NCBI GenBank assembly: GCA_023251285.1
Contig: JAHEZB010000045.1
Coordinates: 1-9,569, forward strand
Direction: 5' to 3'
Length of the DNA stretch: 9,569 nucleotides
From: Chitinophagaceae bacterium
GTDB lineage: Bacteria > Bacteroidota > Bacteroidia > Chitinophagales > Chitinophagaceae
This document shows, piece by piece, positions 1 through 5,960 of the stretch. How positions within the stretch are numbered: position 1 is the first letter of the stretch; each line of letters begins with the position of its first letter. The notes beneath the pieces were generated by a model, which saw only the letters and a list, made by a program, of their open reading frames with translations, ran no database searches and had not been told where the DNA came from. A program made the translations under genes and the position numbers.

Positions 1-1
1 T

Positions 2-1138
2 TTTTCCACTTCTTTGTTGTTGAAAAATAATGTAGATGATATTTTATGGGATGTTTGTAAGAACCTTATTGCCAAACTTGGCTTTGAAGATTGCCTCATT
101 TATATGTGGAATGAGGATAAAACGAAAATGGTTCAGCGCGCCGGCTTTGGAGTAAAACATAGCAAAGAAACCCTGATACAATTTCCATACGATATGGAAC
201 CCGGTGAAGGAATTGTAGGCGCAGTGGCTCAAAGTGGCAAGCCGATTATTGTACATAATACTTCCAAAGAGCCGCGTTATGTGGCTGAAGGTTACAGCGG
301 CCTCAGTGAAATTGTGGTTCCTATAAAATATGAAGAAGAATTATTAGGGGCCATAGATTCTGAACATTCCCAAATAGGATTTTTTAACGAGAGTCATTTG
401 CAACTGATGAGTACCATTGCCACGTTAATGGGACATAAAATTAAATCCATTCAGGCGGAACAGGAGTTAAGAAAGCAAAGAACAGAACTGGATAATATTT
501 CCCGGCAACTTACAGAAATGCAGTTGGCAGCGCTTCGCAGCCAGATGAATCCGCATTTTATTTTTAATGCACTTAATTCAATTAAAAAATTTGTCTTGAC
601 AAATGAGGCGGAAAATGCAGATAAATATCTTGGCAAGTTTTCTAAACTGATTCGCTCTATTTTAGACAACAGCCTGCAGCCGGATATCAGCATCAACAAA
701 GAAATTGAAATGCTGAAGCTTTATCTTGAATTGGAAAAACTCCGTTTTGGTGACAAATTAAATTACCATATTCATGTAGATCCGATGCTGGCAGAAGGAT
801 CAATACAAATTCCCGGCATGCTTGTACAGCCCTTTGTAGAAAATGCTATTTCACATGGGATCATGCACAAAGAAAGCGCGGGTGAAATTCTTGTTTCTTT
901 TTATGACCATAACGAATATGTTGAGATAAACGTGATTGATGATGGAGTCGGCAGAAAAATGTGCGCGTTACTTAAACCTGCCAAAAAGGATCACATTTCT
1001 TTGGGAATTAAAATGACAGAAACACGGCTTGCTGCGTTAAAAACAGATCCGGAGATTCCATCGGGAATAGAAATAATTGACCTGGAAGATACCGGAAAGG
1101 GCCCGGGCACTTTTGTAAAAATACTGGTGCCAAAATAA
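2..1138 (+). CDS. GAF-domain LytS-type sensor histidine kinase (5' end outside window)
   Basis: Sensor kinase of a two-component system that should autophosphorylate a histidine and pass the phosphate to the LytTR regulator just downstream. The frame is open to the window edge (F-S-T-S-L before the TTG codons at 14, 17 and 20), and those residues fit this GAF family, so the gene very probably starts further left. Numbering from nt 14: GAF domain about 8-140; a short coiled linker 145-172; His_kinase domain (PF06580 type) with phospho-acceptor H181 in QMNPHFIFNALNSI; HATPase with N-box PFVENAISHG (273-282), G1 DDGVG (309-313), G2 SLGIKMTETRL (329-339) and GPGTF (363-367). No membrane segment is visible, but the missing N-terminus may hold one or another sensor domain. 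An 85-bp gap to the regulator with no visible promoter or terminator suggests co-transcription. The ligand is unknown. Confidence 0.93.
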   Translation, partial: FSTSLLLKNNVDDILWDVCKNLIAKLGFEDCLIYMWNEDKTKMVQRAGFGVKHSKETLIQFPYDMEPGEGIVGAVAQSGKPIIVHNTSKEPRYVAEGYSGLSEIVVPIKYEEELLGAIDSEHSQIGFFNESHLQLMSTIATLMGHKIKSIQAEQELRKQRTELDNISRQLTEMQLAALRSQMNPHFIFNALNSIKKFVLTNEAENADKYLGKFSKLIRSILDNSLQPDISINKEIEMLKLYLELEKLRFGDKLNYHIHVDPMLAEGSIQIPGMLVQPFVENAISHGIMHKESAGEILVSFYDHNEYVEINVIDDGVGRKMCALLKPAKKDHISLGIKMTETRLAALKTDPEIPSGIEIIDLEDTGKGPGTFVKILVPK

Positions 1139-1223
1139 AAGAGTATAATTCCAACGGCGACAAGATGGACTGCAGGCTTTTAAAAAAGGTTTAAAGATTC
1201 TTTCAAAGAAATAAACAGGATTT

Positions 1224-1970
1224 ATGATAAAAACGATCATCATCGAAGATGAAAAACAAAGCCGGGAAGTACTTCAACTAATGCTGGAAAATTACGCGAA
1301 TGTCATCCAACTTGTTGACAGCTGTGACACTGCTGAACAAGGAATCTCGAGCATCCAAAAACACAGGCCTCAATTGGTTTTTCTGGATATTGAAATGCCA
1401 CGAATGAATGCTTTTCAGATGCTAAGAAGACTGGAAACCATCAACTTTGATATCGTATTTACCACCGCATATAATAAATATGCCATTAATGCGATCAAAA
1501 TAAGTGCCCTGGATTATTTACTGAAACCGATCGACAAAGAAGAATTATCAAAGGCCATACAGAAATGCGTGCAAAATATTGAGCAGAAAAACACAAAGGA
1601 TAAAATCGACATTTTATTCAAAAACCTTATTCAACAAAATGCGCTCGATCGCACGATTACCCTCACTGCTGTAGATGGAATCCGGTTTATTAAAATGAAA
1701 GACATTGTGCGTCTTGAAGCAAATGGCCGATACACTAAATTTTACCTGGTCAATAAAGAGGTCGTTGTTTCCAGCCGCACGCTTGGTGATTTTGAAGAAG
1801 CTCTTGCTTCCAATGAATTTTTCAGAATTCATGAAGCGCACATTGTAAACCTGCTCTATATTGATCGTTTTCATAAAGGAAATAATTACGTCCTGCTTTC
1901 TGATAAAACAGAATTGCCGCTTGCCCGGCGCAGAAAAGAAGATTTTTTAAAAATTATTCCAAGGATTTAG
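1224..1970 (+). CDS. LytTR-family response regulator
   Basis: DNA-binding response regulator of the LytR/AlgR type, 248 residues, the normal length for REC plus LytTR. The receiver domain (1-120) has the acidic pair E8/D9, phospho-acceptor D55 in FLDIEMP, T80/T81 and K101 in LLKPID. The LytTR domain (about 143-245) shows the family signatures RLEANGRYTKFYL, SSRTLGDFE and FFRIHEAHIVNL. Two positions differ from the usual form: the Gly after MPxM(N/D) is Ala (A63), and the usual HKSH or HNSH is HEAH (203-206). Neither removes a catalytic residue. The upstream LytS-type kinase is the obvious partner. Target genes cannot be read from the sequence. The ATG at 1224 gives a start that aligns with the family (MIKTIIIEDE). 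No terminator is visible in the 100 bp before sucC. Confidence 0.95.
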   Translation: MIKTIIIEDEKQSREVLQLMLENYANVIQLVDSCDTAEQGISSIQKHRPQLVFLDIEMPRMNAFQMLRRLETINFDIVFTTAYNKYAINAIKISALDYLLKPIDKEELSKAIQKCVQNIEQKNTKDKIDILFKNLIQQNALDRTITLTAVDGIRFIKMKDIVRLEANGRYTKFYLVNKEVVVSSRTLGDFEEALASNEFFRIHEAHIVNLLYIDRFHKGNNYVLLSDKTELPLARRRKEDFLKIIPRI

Positions 1971-2070
1971 AAGAGGATAGACGGTTTAAAGTTGATTGTT
2001 TGAAGGTGAATGGAAGCAATTTGAGTCACCAATTAATTTTTTTGCAATTATCTTCGCGAAAATTTTTTGT

Positions 2071-3282
2071 ATGAATTTACACGAATACCAGGCAAAAGAA
2101 TTGTTGAAAAGATATCATGTGCCCATACAGGAAGGGATTGCATGTAGTACCGTTTCGGAAGCAGAAGATGCTTATCGTTTTATTAATAGTGAATACGGAA
2201 GCAAGTTTGCCGTTATCAAAGCGCAGATCCATGCCGGCGGAAGAGGCAAAGGAAAGATCAAAGGAACGGAACAAAGAGGTGTGGCAGTTGCCAAGAACCT
2301 GGAGGATGTAAAAAGAATCGCTCATAATCTTTTAGGTGGTACTTTGGTAACTGTTCAAACAGGAGAAGCAGGAAAATTAGTAAGTAAAATATTCGTTGCG
2401 CAGGATGTTTATTATGAAGGTCCCGAGCCGGTAAAAGAATTTTATCTGTCCATTTTGATGGATCGTTCCAAGGGAAAAAATGTGGTGATGTACAGCACCG
2501 AGGGAGGAATGAATATCGAAGATGTAGCACACGAAACTCCTGAGAAAATATTTAAAGAATGGGTGCATCCCGGTGGTGGATTGCTTCCATTCCAGGCCAG
2601 GAAAATCGCTTTCAATCTTGGTTTGAGCGGTACTGCTTTTAAGAACTGTGTAAAATTTGTAACCAATCTTTATAATGCTTTTGTTGGACTGGATTGCAGC
2701 ATGTTGGAAATAAACCCGATGTTCAAAACCAGTGATGCAAAAATTATAGCGGTCGATTGTAAAATGAATATTGACGACAATGCTTTGATGCGTCATCCTG
2801 ATATTGCTGCGATGCGTGACATAACTGAAGAAGATCCTACCGAAGTAGAAGCAGCAAAATATAATTTGAACTTCGTAAAATTAGATGGTAATGTAGGTTG
2901 TATGGTAAATGGCGCCGGACTTGCAATGGCTACCATGGACATGATCAAATTAAGCGGTGGCGAACCGGCAAACTTTCTGGATGTAGGCGGTACTGCAAAT
3001 GCGCAGACAGTAGAAGCAGGCTTTAGAATTATTTTAAAAGATCCAAAAGTAAAAGCAATTCTGATCAATATTTTTGGCGGCATTGTTCGCTGTGATCGCG
3101 TAGCCCAGGGTGTGATTGATGCTTATAAATCCATCGGCAATATTGAAATTCCCATCATTGTGCGCCTGCAGGGAACCAATGCAGAAATCGCTAAAGAACT
3201 GATTGATAAAAGTGGTCTGAAAGTGGAATCAGCTATCTTGTTAAGTGAAGCAGCTGAATTGGTGAATAAAGCGGTGGCGTAA
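2071..3282 (+). CDS. sucC: Succinyl-CoA synthetase (ADP-forming) beta subunit
   Basis: Beta subunit of succinate-CoA ligase, which with SucD interconverts succinyl-CoA and succinate with nucleotide phosphorylation in the cytosolic TCA cycle. It is 403 residues from the ATG at 2071, close to family length; MNLHEYQAKELL is the canonical N-terminus, so an upstream TTG at 1996 is rejected. The ATP-grasp part has K50 and GGRGKG (56-61), and Mg/nucleotide ligands N215 (LEINP) and D229 (AVDCKM). The C-terminal ligase domain has N280 in VNGAGLAM, LDVGGTA (303-309) and the GGIVRCD loop (336-342) that contacts the phosphohistidine of SucD. All key positions look intact. sucD is not in the window and pdxJ follows convergently, so the two subunits are not adjacent here. 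I found no exact TAnnTTTG promoter upstream; transcription from the regulator or a weak promoter around 2020-2056 is possible. Confidence 0.98.
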   Translation: MNLHEYQAKELLKRYHVPIQEGIACSTVSEAEDAYRFINSEYGSKFAVIKAQIHAGGRGKGKIKGTEQRGVAVAKNLEDVKRIAHNLLGGTLVTVQTGEAGKLVSKIFVAQDVYYEGPEPVKEFYLSILMDRSKGKNVVMYSTEGGMNIEDVAHETPEKIFKEWVHPGGGLLPFQARKIAFNLGLSGTAFKNCVKFVTNLYNAFVGLDCSMLEINPMFKTSDAKIIAVDCKMNIDDNALMRHPDIAAMRDITEEDPTEVEAAKYNLNFVKLDGNVGCMVNGAGLAMATMDMIKLSGGEPANFLDVGGTANAQTVEAGFRIILKDPKVKAILINIFGGIVRCDRVAQGVIDAYKSIGNIEIPIIVRLQGTNAEIAKELIDKSGLKVESAILLSEAAELVNKAVA

Positions 3283-3312
3283 AATTTCTGAATCAGAAAT
3301 TTCTAATTCAGA
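3282..3312 (+). repeat. Inverted repeat at the sucC stop codon
   Basis: A perfect 9-bp stem (3282-3290 with 3294-3302, 3-nt loop) begins on the last base of the sucC stop codon. An alternative 7-bp stem (3287-3293 with 3306-3312) would exclude it. No U-tract follows, so by itself it does not look like a terminator. It may protect the mRNA 3' end; that is inference. Confidence 0.6.
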
Positions 3313-3333
3313 TTATATTCAATTGATGATTTT

Positions 3334-3369
3334 AAAAAGTTTACAGAAATGATTTCTGTAAACTTTTTT
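3334..3369 (+). terminator. Bidirectional Rho-independent terminator (sucC / pdxJ)
   Basis: A perfect 16-bp stem (3334-3349 with 3353-3368) with loop TGA. The right arm ends in a T-run, and the left arm begins with A5, which reads as U-tract on the other strand. It lies between the convergent sucC and pdxJ genes and can end transcription from both sides. Confidence 0.92.
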
Positions 3370-3459
3370 GTTTTTAGAGATTTTTTTACGAAAAATGCAT
3401 TTACAATAATTGCAGTAAACGAAGTTTTAGTATGGATTTGTAATTAGCAAATCAGCGCC

Positions 3460-4182
3460 TTAGCTCATTAACTGCCGTTTGTACAACTGAACGGTATTTT
3501 CCAGCCCCAAATAAAGTGCGTCGGAAATCAAGGCATGTCCGATTGAAACTTCTAAAAGGCCAGGAACGTTTTGTGCAAAATATTTCAGGTTATGCAAGTC
3601 CAGATCATGACCGGCATTAATTCCAAGGCCCAGTTCTACCGCTTTTTTCGCTGCTGCAACATATGGTGCAATTGCCTGTTGATGACTCCCTTTTTGAAAT
3701 TCTTTTGCATAATTTTCCGTGTATAATTCGACTCTGTCTGTACCGGTGTCTTTGGCTGCAACAATCATTTCTTCTATTGGATCCACAAAAAGAGAAACCC
3801 GGATGCCGGCTTTATGAAAAACATTTACAATCTCAATCAAATACTCTTTGTATCTTATCGTATCCCATCCATGATCAGAGGTTAGTTGCCCCAAAGCATC
3901 CGGAACCAAAGTTACCTGGTCGGGTTTGTTTGCCAAAACGAGATCAACGAATTTTTGCTCGTTACAATTTCCTTCGATATTAAATTCTGTAGTAATTATC
4001 TTTTTTAATTCATAAACGTCAGCATAACGAATGTGTCTTTCGTCAGGTCTTGGATGTACAGTGATTCCTTCGGCTCCAAAAGTTTGAATGTCTATAGCGG
4101 TTTTGATTAAGTCCGGATTGTTTCCACCGCGTGAATTGCGAAGCGTGGCGATTTTGTTGATGTTTACGGAGAGCTTGGTCAT
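3460..4182 (-). CDS. pdxJ: Pyridoxine 5'-phosphate synthase
   Basis: PdxJ condenses 1-deoxy-D-xylulose 5-phosphate with 3-amino-2-oxopropyl phosphate to give pyridoxine 5'-phosphate, the ring-closing step of DXP-dependent vitamin B6 synthesis in the cytosol. The 240 residues form the expected TIM barrel. Visible landmarks are N7/N9 and R15 in [16 protein letters not shown]43, R45 and H50 in [10 protein letters not shown], catalytic E70 in FNIEG, E152 in RVELYT, H192 in [10 protein letters not shown], and the C-terminal phosphate-binding [11 protein letters not shown] (213-223). NINK in place of the enterobacterial NIDH matches my memory of Bacteroidetes PdxJ and is probably a lineage feature. 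It is convergent with sucC, sharing the terminator at 3334-3369. A -7 element ends 5 bases from the ATG, so the transcript may be nearly leaderless. No other B6 gene is in the window. Confidence 0.97.
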   Translation of the reverse strand: MTKLSVNINKIATLRNSRGGNNPDLIKTAIDIQTFGAEGITVHPRPDERHIRYADVYELKKIITTEFNIEGNCNEQKFVDLVLANKPDQVTLVPDALGQLTSDHGWDTIRYKEYLIEIVNVFHKAGIRVSLFVDPIEEMIVAAKDTGTDRVELYTENYAKEFQKGSHQQAIAPYVAAAKKAVELGLGINAGHDLDLHNLKYFAQNVPGLLEVSIGHALISDALYLGLENTVQLYKRQLMS

Positions 4183-4186
4183 AAAA

Positions 4187-4222
4187 CAAATTTAACTTTA
4201 ATGAGATTAATCAATGGCAAAA
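4187..4222 (-). promoter_or_regulatory. Probable pdxJ promoter
   Basis: On the minus strand TAAATTTG (4194-4187) matches the Bacteroidetes -7 consensus TAnnTTTG exactly. Two -33 candidates lie upstream: TTG at 4214-4212 (17-nt spacer) and TTTTG at 4222-4218 (23-nt spacer). With the usual geometry, transcription would start at about 4183, one base before the pdxJ ATG (4182). Confidence 0.6.
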
Positions 4223-4272
4223 TGTTGTAATGAGGTTTAGATTCAATAAAATACAGGGGTGTACAGTAGATT

Positions 4273-4303
4273 TTAAAACAAAAAACCGCTTTAGAAAAGC
4301 GGT
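4273..4303 (-). terminator. Terminator after tRNA-Leu(UAA)
   Basis: On the minus strand, 4 nt after the tRNA, an 8-bp perfect GC-containing stem ACCGCTTT/AAAGCGGT (4303-4296 with 4292-4285) with a 3-nt loop is followed by a T-rich tract (TTTTTGTTTT). It is a textbook intrinsic terminator and also separates the tRNA unit from pdxJ. Confidence 0.9.
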
Positions 4304-4307
4304 ATCG

Positions 4308-4393
4308 TACCCAGGATGGGAGTTGAACCCACACGGCCATTGCTGACCACAGGATTTTAAGTCCTGCGTGTCTACCAGTTCCACCACCCGGGT
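4308..4393 (-). tRNA. tRNA-Leu (anticodon UAA)
   Basis: An 86-nt class II tRNA. Acceptor arms ACCCGGG and CCTGGGT pair, with one G-U; the discriminator is A. The anticodon stem CAGGA/TCCTG encloses CTTAAAA, giving anticodon UAA for UUA codons. It has a long variable arm, and the T arm carries GGTTCAACTCC. The 3' CCA is not encoded (ACGA follows). It lies 48 nt downstream of tRNA-Gly with a hairpin between, and I see no TAnnTTTG promoter of its own. Confidence 0.96.
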
Positions 4394-4406
4394 AAACACT
4401 ATAAAT

Positions 4407-4436
4407 AAAAAAAGCAGATTAAGTACTGCTTTTTTA
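4407..4436 (-). terminator. Terminator-like hairpin between tRNA-Gly and tRNA-Leu
   Basis: A 10-bp stem (4408-4417 with 4426-4435) with an 8-nt loop is flanked by A/T runs, so it reads as a U-tract hairpin on either strand. On the minus strand it falls after tRNA-Gly and before tRNA-Leu. It is weak (four G/C-containing core pairs), so it could be a partial terminator or a processing element. Confidence 0.6.
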
Positions 4437-4441
4437 TTTAT

Positions 4442-4517
4442 TGGAGCGGAAAACCGGGCTCGAACCGGCCACCTCGACCTTGGCAAGGTCGCGCTCTACC
4501 AAATGAGCTATTTCCGC
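4442..4517 (-). tRNA. tRNA-Gly (anticodon GCC)
   Basis: 76 nt including an encoded CCA (plus-strand TGG at 4442-4444). Acceptor GCGGAAA pairs with TTTCCGC. The D arm has AGCTCATTTGGTAGAGC. The anticodon stem CGACC/GGTCG encloses TTGCCAA, giving GCC for GGC/GGU codons, and the T arm has GGTTCGAGCCC. It is preceded by the best two-part promoter in the window. Confidence 0.97.
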
Positions 4518-4546
4518 TTGTTGTTGTAAGAACTAAAAAAGGTTTG

Positions 4547-4578
4547 CAAAAATAATGTTTGTATCCGTTGAACCAAAA
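4547..4578 (-). promoter_or_regulatory. tRNA-Gly promoter, Bacteroidetes -33/-7 type
   Basis: On the minus strand TTTTG (4578-4574) and TATTTTTG (4554-4547) are separated by 19 nt, an excellent fit to the Bacteroidetes TTTG/TAnnTTTG promoter. Predicted start is near 4543, about 26 nt before the mature tRNA-Gly 5' end. Confidence 0.75.
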
Positions 4579-4579
4579 T

Positions 4580-4786
4580 TTATTTATACTGCGGATTGTA
4601 TTGGGTGTTTGCCGGAACTTCGACGTTCGGTTTTCCTTTATAACGGTGTTGATAAAGGGTATAACAACCGCCAATAACAAGTGCAACAAAAATAGCTACC
4701 TGGCAATAAAACAGAAACCGGGAGGTAGATACCCAGCTAACTGCCACATCTTTTCCCTTATTATCAATTACTTCTTCGTGTTCCAT
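4580..4786 (-). CDS. Small single-pass membrane protein, unknown function
   Basis: A 68-residue protein that I do not recognise. The N-terminus is acidic and polar (1-20, MEHEEVIDNKGKD), one hydrophobic segment spans about residues 24-45 and includes C28 and C41, and the C-terminal tail is basic then Tyr/Asn/Pro-rich (YKGKPNVEVPANTQYNPQYK). There is no cleavable signal peptide, and topology is uncertain. It starts at an ATG (4786), 44 nt after the glycosyltransferase stop on the same strand. It has a -7 match of its own (TATTTTTG, 4812-4805), so it may be read from both. Its stop (4580) sits just upstream of the tRNA-Gly promoter. The coherent layout of charged head, membrane helix and tail favours a real gene over the overlapping alternative frames, one of which runs through tRNA-Gly. 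Confidence 0.7.
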   Translation of the reverse strand: MEHEEVIDNKGKDVAVSWVSTSRFLFYCQVAIFVALVIGGCYTLYQHRYKGKPNVEVPANTQYNPQYK

Positions 4787-4804
4787 ATTTTATAATTTGC
4801 TGGG

Positions 4805-4812
4805 CAAAAATA
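4805..4812 (-). promoter_or_regulatory. -7 element for the small membrane protein gene
   Basis: Minus-strand TATTTTTG matches TAnnTTTG and lies 19 nt before the ATG at 4786. No convincing -33 box is seen, because that region is the 3' end of the glycosyltransferase gene. Confidence 0.4.
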
Positions 4813-4830
4813 ACAGATTGATTCGAAATA

Positions 4831-5862
4831 TCATTTTTTGAACTGAAGAATTTCAGAAAATGTTTTTCTTTTTTTTATAAAATATTGCCAAACGATACTT
4901 CCATTGTAGGTTCCATCAAAGGTCGCTAAATATTTTTTTGGCAAATCAATCTGTTTTTTTGTTGAAAAAATCCAGTTTAAAAAATAAAAGTGGGCTTTTT
5001 CAATTGCCTTGAAAGTGATGAAATCTCCTTTTATCAATGCCTGAAAAGCGGCAACATTATCTAATAAGATTCTAAATGGAATCTTCCATATCATTTCTCT
5101 AAAAGGTAAATTCTTTGAAAGCATCACCAGGTTGTTTCTAAAATTTAAAAAAACCTTTCTTTTGTTACCCGCCGGCAAAGTGCCACCGCCAACATGATAT
5201 ACAACAGAAGAGGGAACAACAAAAATTTTATGACCGGCTCGTTGCATCCGCCAGCATAAATCTATTTCTTCCTGGTGGGCAAAGAAATATTCATCAAAAC
5301 CATTTTGTTCATGGAAAACTGATGCTCTTAGAAACATTGCTGCGCCGGTAGCCCAGAATATTTGCGAAATATTATTGTACTGTCCTTCATCATTTTCACA
5401 AAAATCAAATATACGGCCGCGGTTAAACGGATAACCGAACTTATCGATCCAACCGCCACTTGCACCAGCGTATTCAAATTTGTTTTTATTCTCAAACGAT
5501 AAAATTTTAGGCTGGCATGCAGCAATCGCTTTATCGGTTTCCATTAATGAAATTACCGGGGTTATCCATCCGGGTGTAACTTGTACATCGCTGTTCAAGA
5601 GAATATAATAATCTGCGGTAACCTGTTTCAATGCAGTGTTGTAACCTTTTGCAAATCCTTCATTGGCACCGTTTAAAATAATTTTTATGGAAGGATAACG
5701 CTGCTCCAGAAATTGTATCGAATCATCTGTTGATGCGTTATCTGCTACGATCACTTCAAGGTTTTCATAATCAGATAGCACAACAGAAGGAAGAAATTTT
5801 TCAAGAAAATGCTTTCCACTCCAATTCAGAATTACCAGTGCAACAGAAGGAGATTGATTCAA
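4831..5862 (-). CDS. Family 2 glycosyltransferase (GT-A fold, rhamnosyltransferase-like)
   Basis: A 343-residue inverting glycosyltransferase, probably cytosolic or membrane-associated, transferring a sugar from a nucleotide donor onto a surface glycan or lipid-linked acceptor. The GT2 domain has VALVILNW (7-14), the nucleotide-binding VADNASTDDS (39-48), NEGFAKGYN (67-75), the DxD-equivalent NSD (90-92), FWATGAAMFLR (169-179) and the acidic EEIDLCWR (198-205) typical of GT2 catalytic bases. The C-terminal region (about 235-343) is basic with weakly hydrophobic stretches. Donor and acceptor cannot be assigned. The start is TTG at 5862: the upstream frame hits a stop after six codons with no ATG or GTG, and the first internal Met comes after the donor-binding motifs. 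The gene is divergent from the membrane histidine kinase, and a run of A residues near its 3' end encodes KKRK. Confidence 0.93.
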   Translation of the reverse strand: MNQSPSVALVILNWSGKHFLEKFLPSVVLSDYENLEVIVADNASTDDSIQFLEQRYPSIKIILNGANEGFAKGYNTALKQVTADYYILLNSDVQVTPGWITPVISLMETDKAIAACQPKILSFENKNKFEYAGASGGWIDKFGYPFNRGRIFDFCENDEGQYNNISQIFWATGAAMFLRASVFHEQNGFDEYFFAHQEEIDLCWRMQRAGHKIFVVPSSVVYHVGGGTLPAGNKRKVFLNFRNNLVMLSKNLPFREMIWKIPFRILLDNVAAFQALIKGDFITFKAIEKAHFYFLNWIFSTKKQIDLPKKYLATFDGTYNGSIVWQYFIKKRKTFSEILQFKK

Positions 5863-5883
5863 TGAATTATATTTAATCAGTTA

Positions 5884-5891
5884 CAAACATA
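5884..5891 (-). promoter_or_regulatory. -7 element for the glycosyltransferase gene
   Basis: Minus-strand TATGTTTG fits TAnnTTTG and would place the transcript start near 5880, about 18 nt before the TTG start codon. A clear -33 box is not seen. Confidence 0.5.
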
Positions 5892-5936
5892 AAAGATTTT
5901 AGTTTTTACTTCAGTTAAATTGTGCGAAATACCATT

Positions 5937-5944
5937 TAGATTTG
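5937..5944 (+). promoter_or_regulatory. -7 element for the membrane histidine kinase gene
   Basis: TAGATTTG fits TAnnTTTG, 16 nt before the ATG at 5961. A TTG at 5920-5922 is spaced only 14 nt away, shorter than usual. With the opposing element at 5884-5891 it makes this 98-bp gap a divergent promoter region. Confidence 0.5.
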
Positions 5945-5960
5945 ACGATAAACCGCATGC

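Noticed and set aside
1996..2070. Upstream in-frame extension of sucC from a TTG
   Set aside because: The added 25 residues are unlike any SucC N-terminus, and MNLHEYQAKELL at 2071 is the canonical start; the stretch is AT-rich leader.
2377..2796. 139-codon minus-strand frame inside sucC
   Set aside because: A shadow of sucC; the sense frame has all catalytic motifs and the antisense product has no recognisable features.
4211..4486. 91-codon minus-strand frame across the tRNAs
   Set aside because: It runs through tRNA-Leu(UAA) and part of tRNA-Gly; the apparent protein is translated tRNA sequence.
4438..4689. 83-codon minus-strand frame overlapping the small membrane protein
   Set aside because: Its 3' third is tRNA-Gly read as protein; the 68-residue frame at 4580-4786 has a coherent membrane-protein layout and ends before the tRNA promoter.
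4559..4795. 78-codon plus-strand frame opposite the small membrane protein
   Set aside because: Antisense to the better-supported 68-residue gene, low-complexity composition and no promoter or family resemblance.
4860..4882. T-rich run (A-run in mRNA) near the glycosyltransferase 3' end as a frameshift site
   Set aside because: The zero frame continues normally to the stop at 4831, encoding a basic tail; no conserved downstream domain in another frame calls for slippage.
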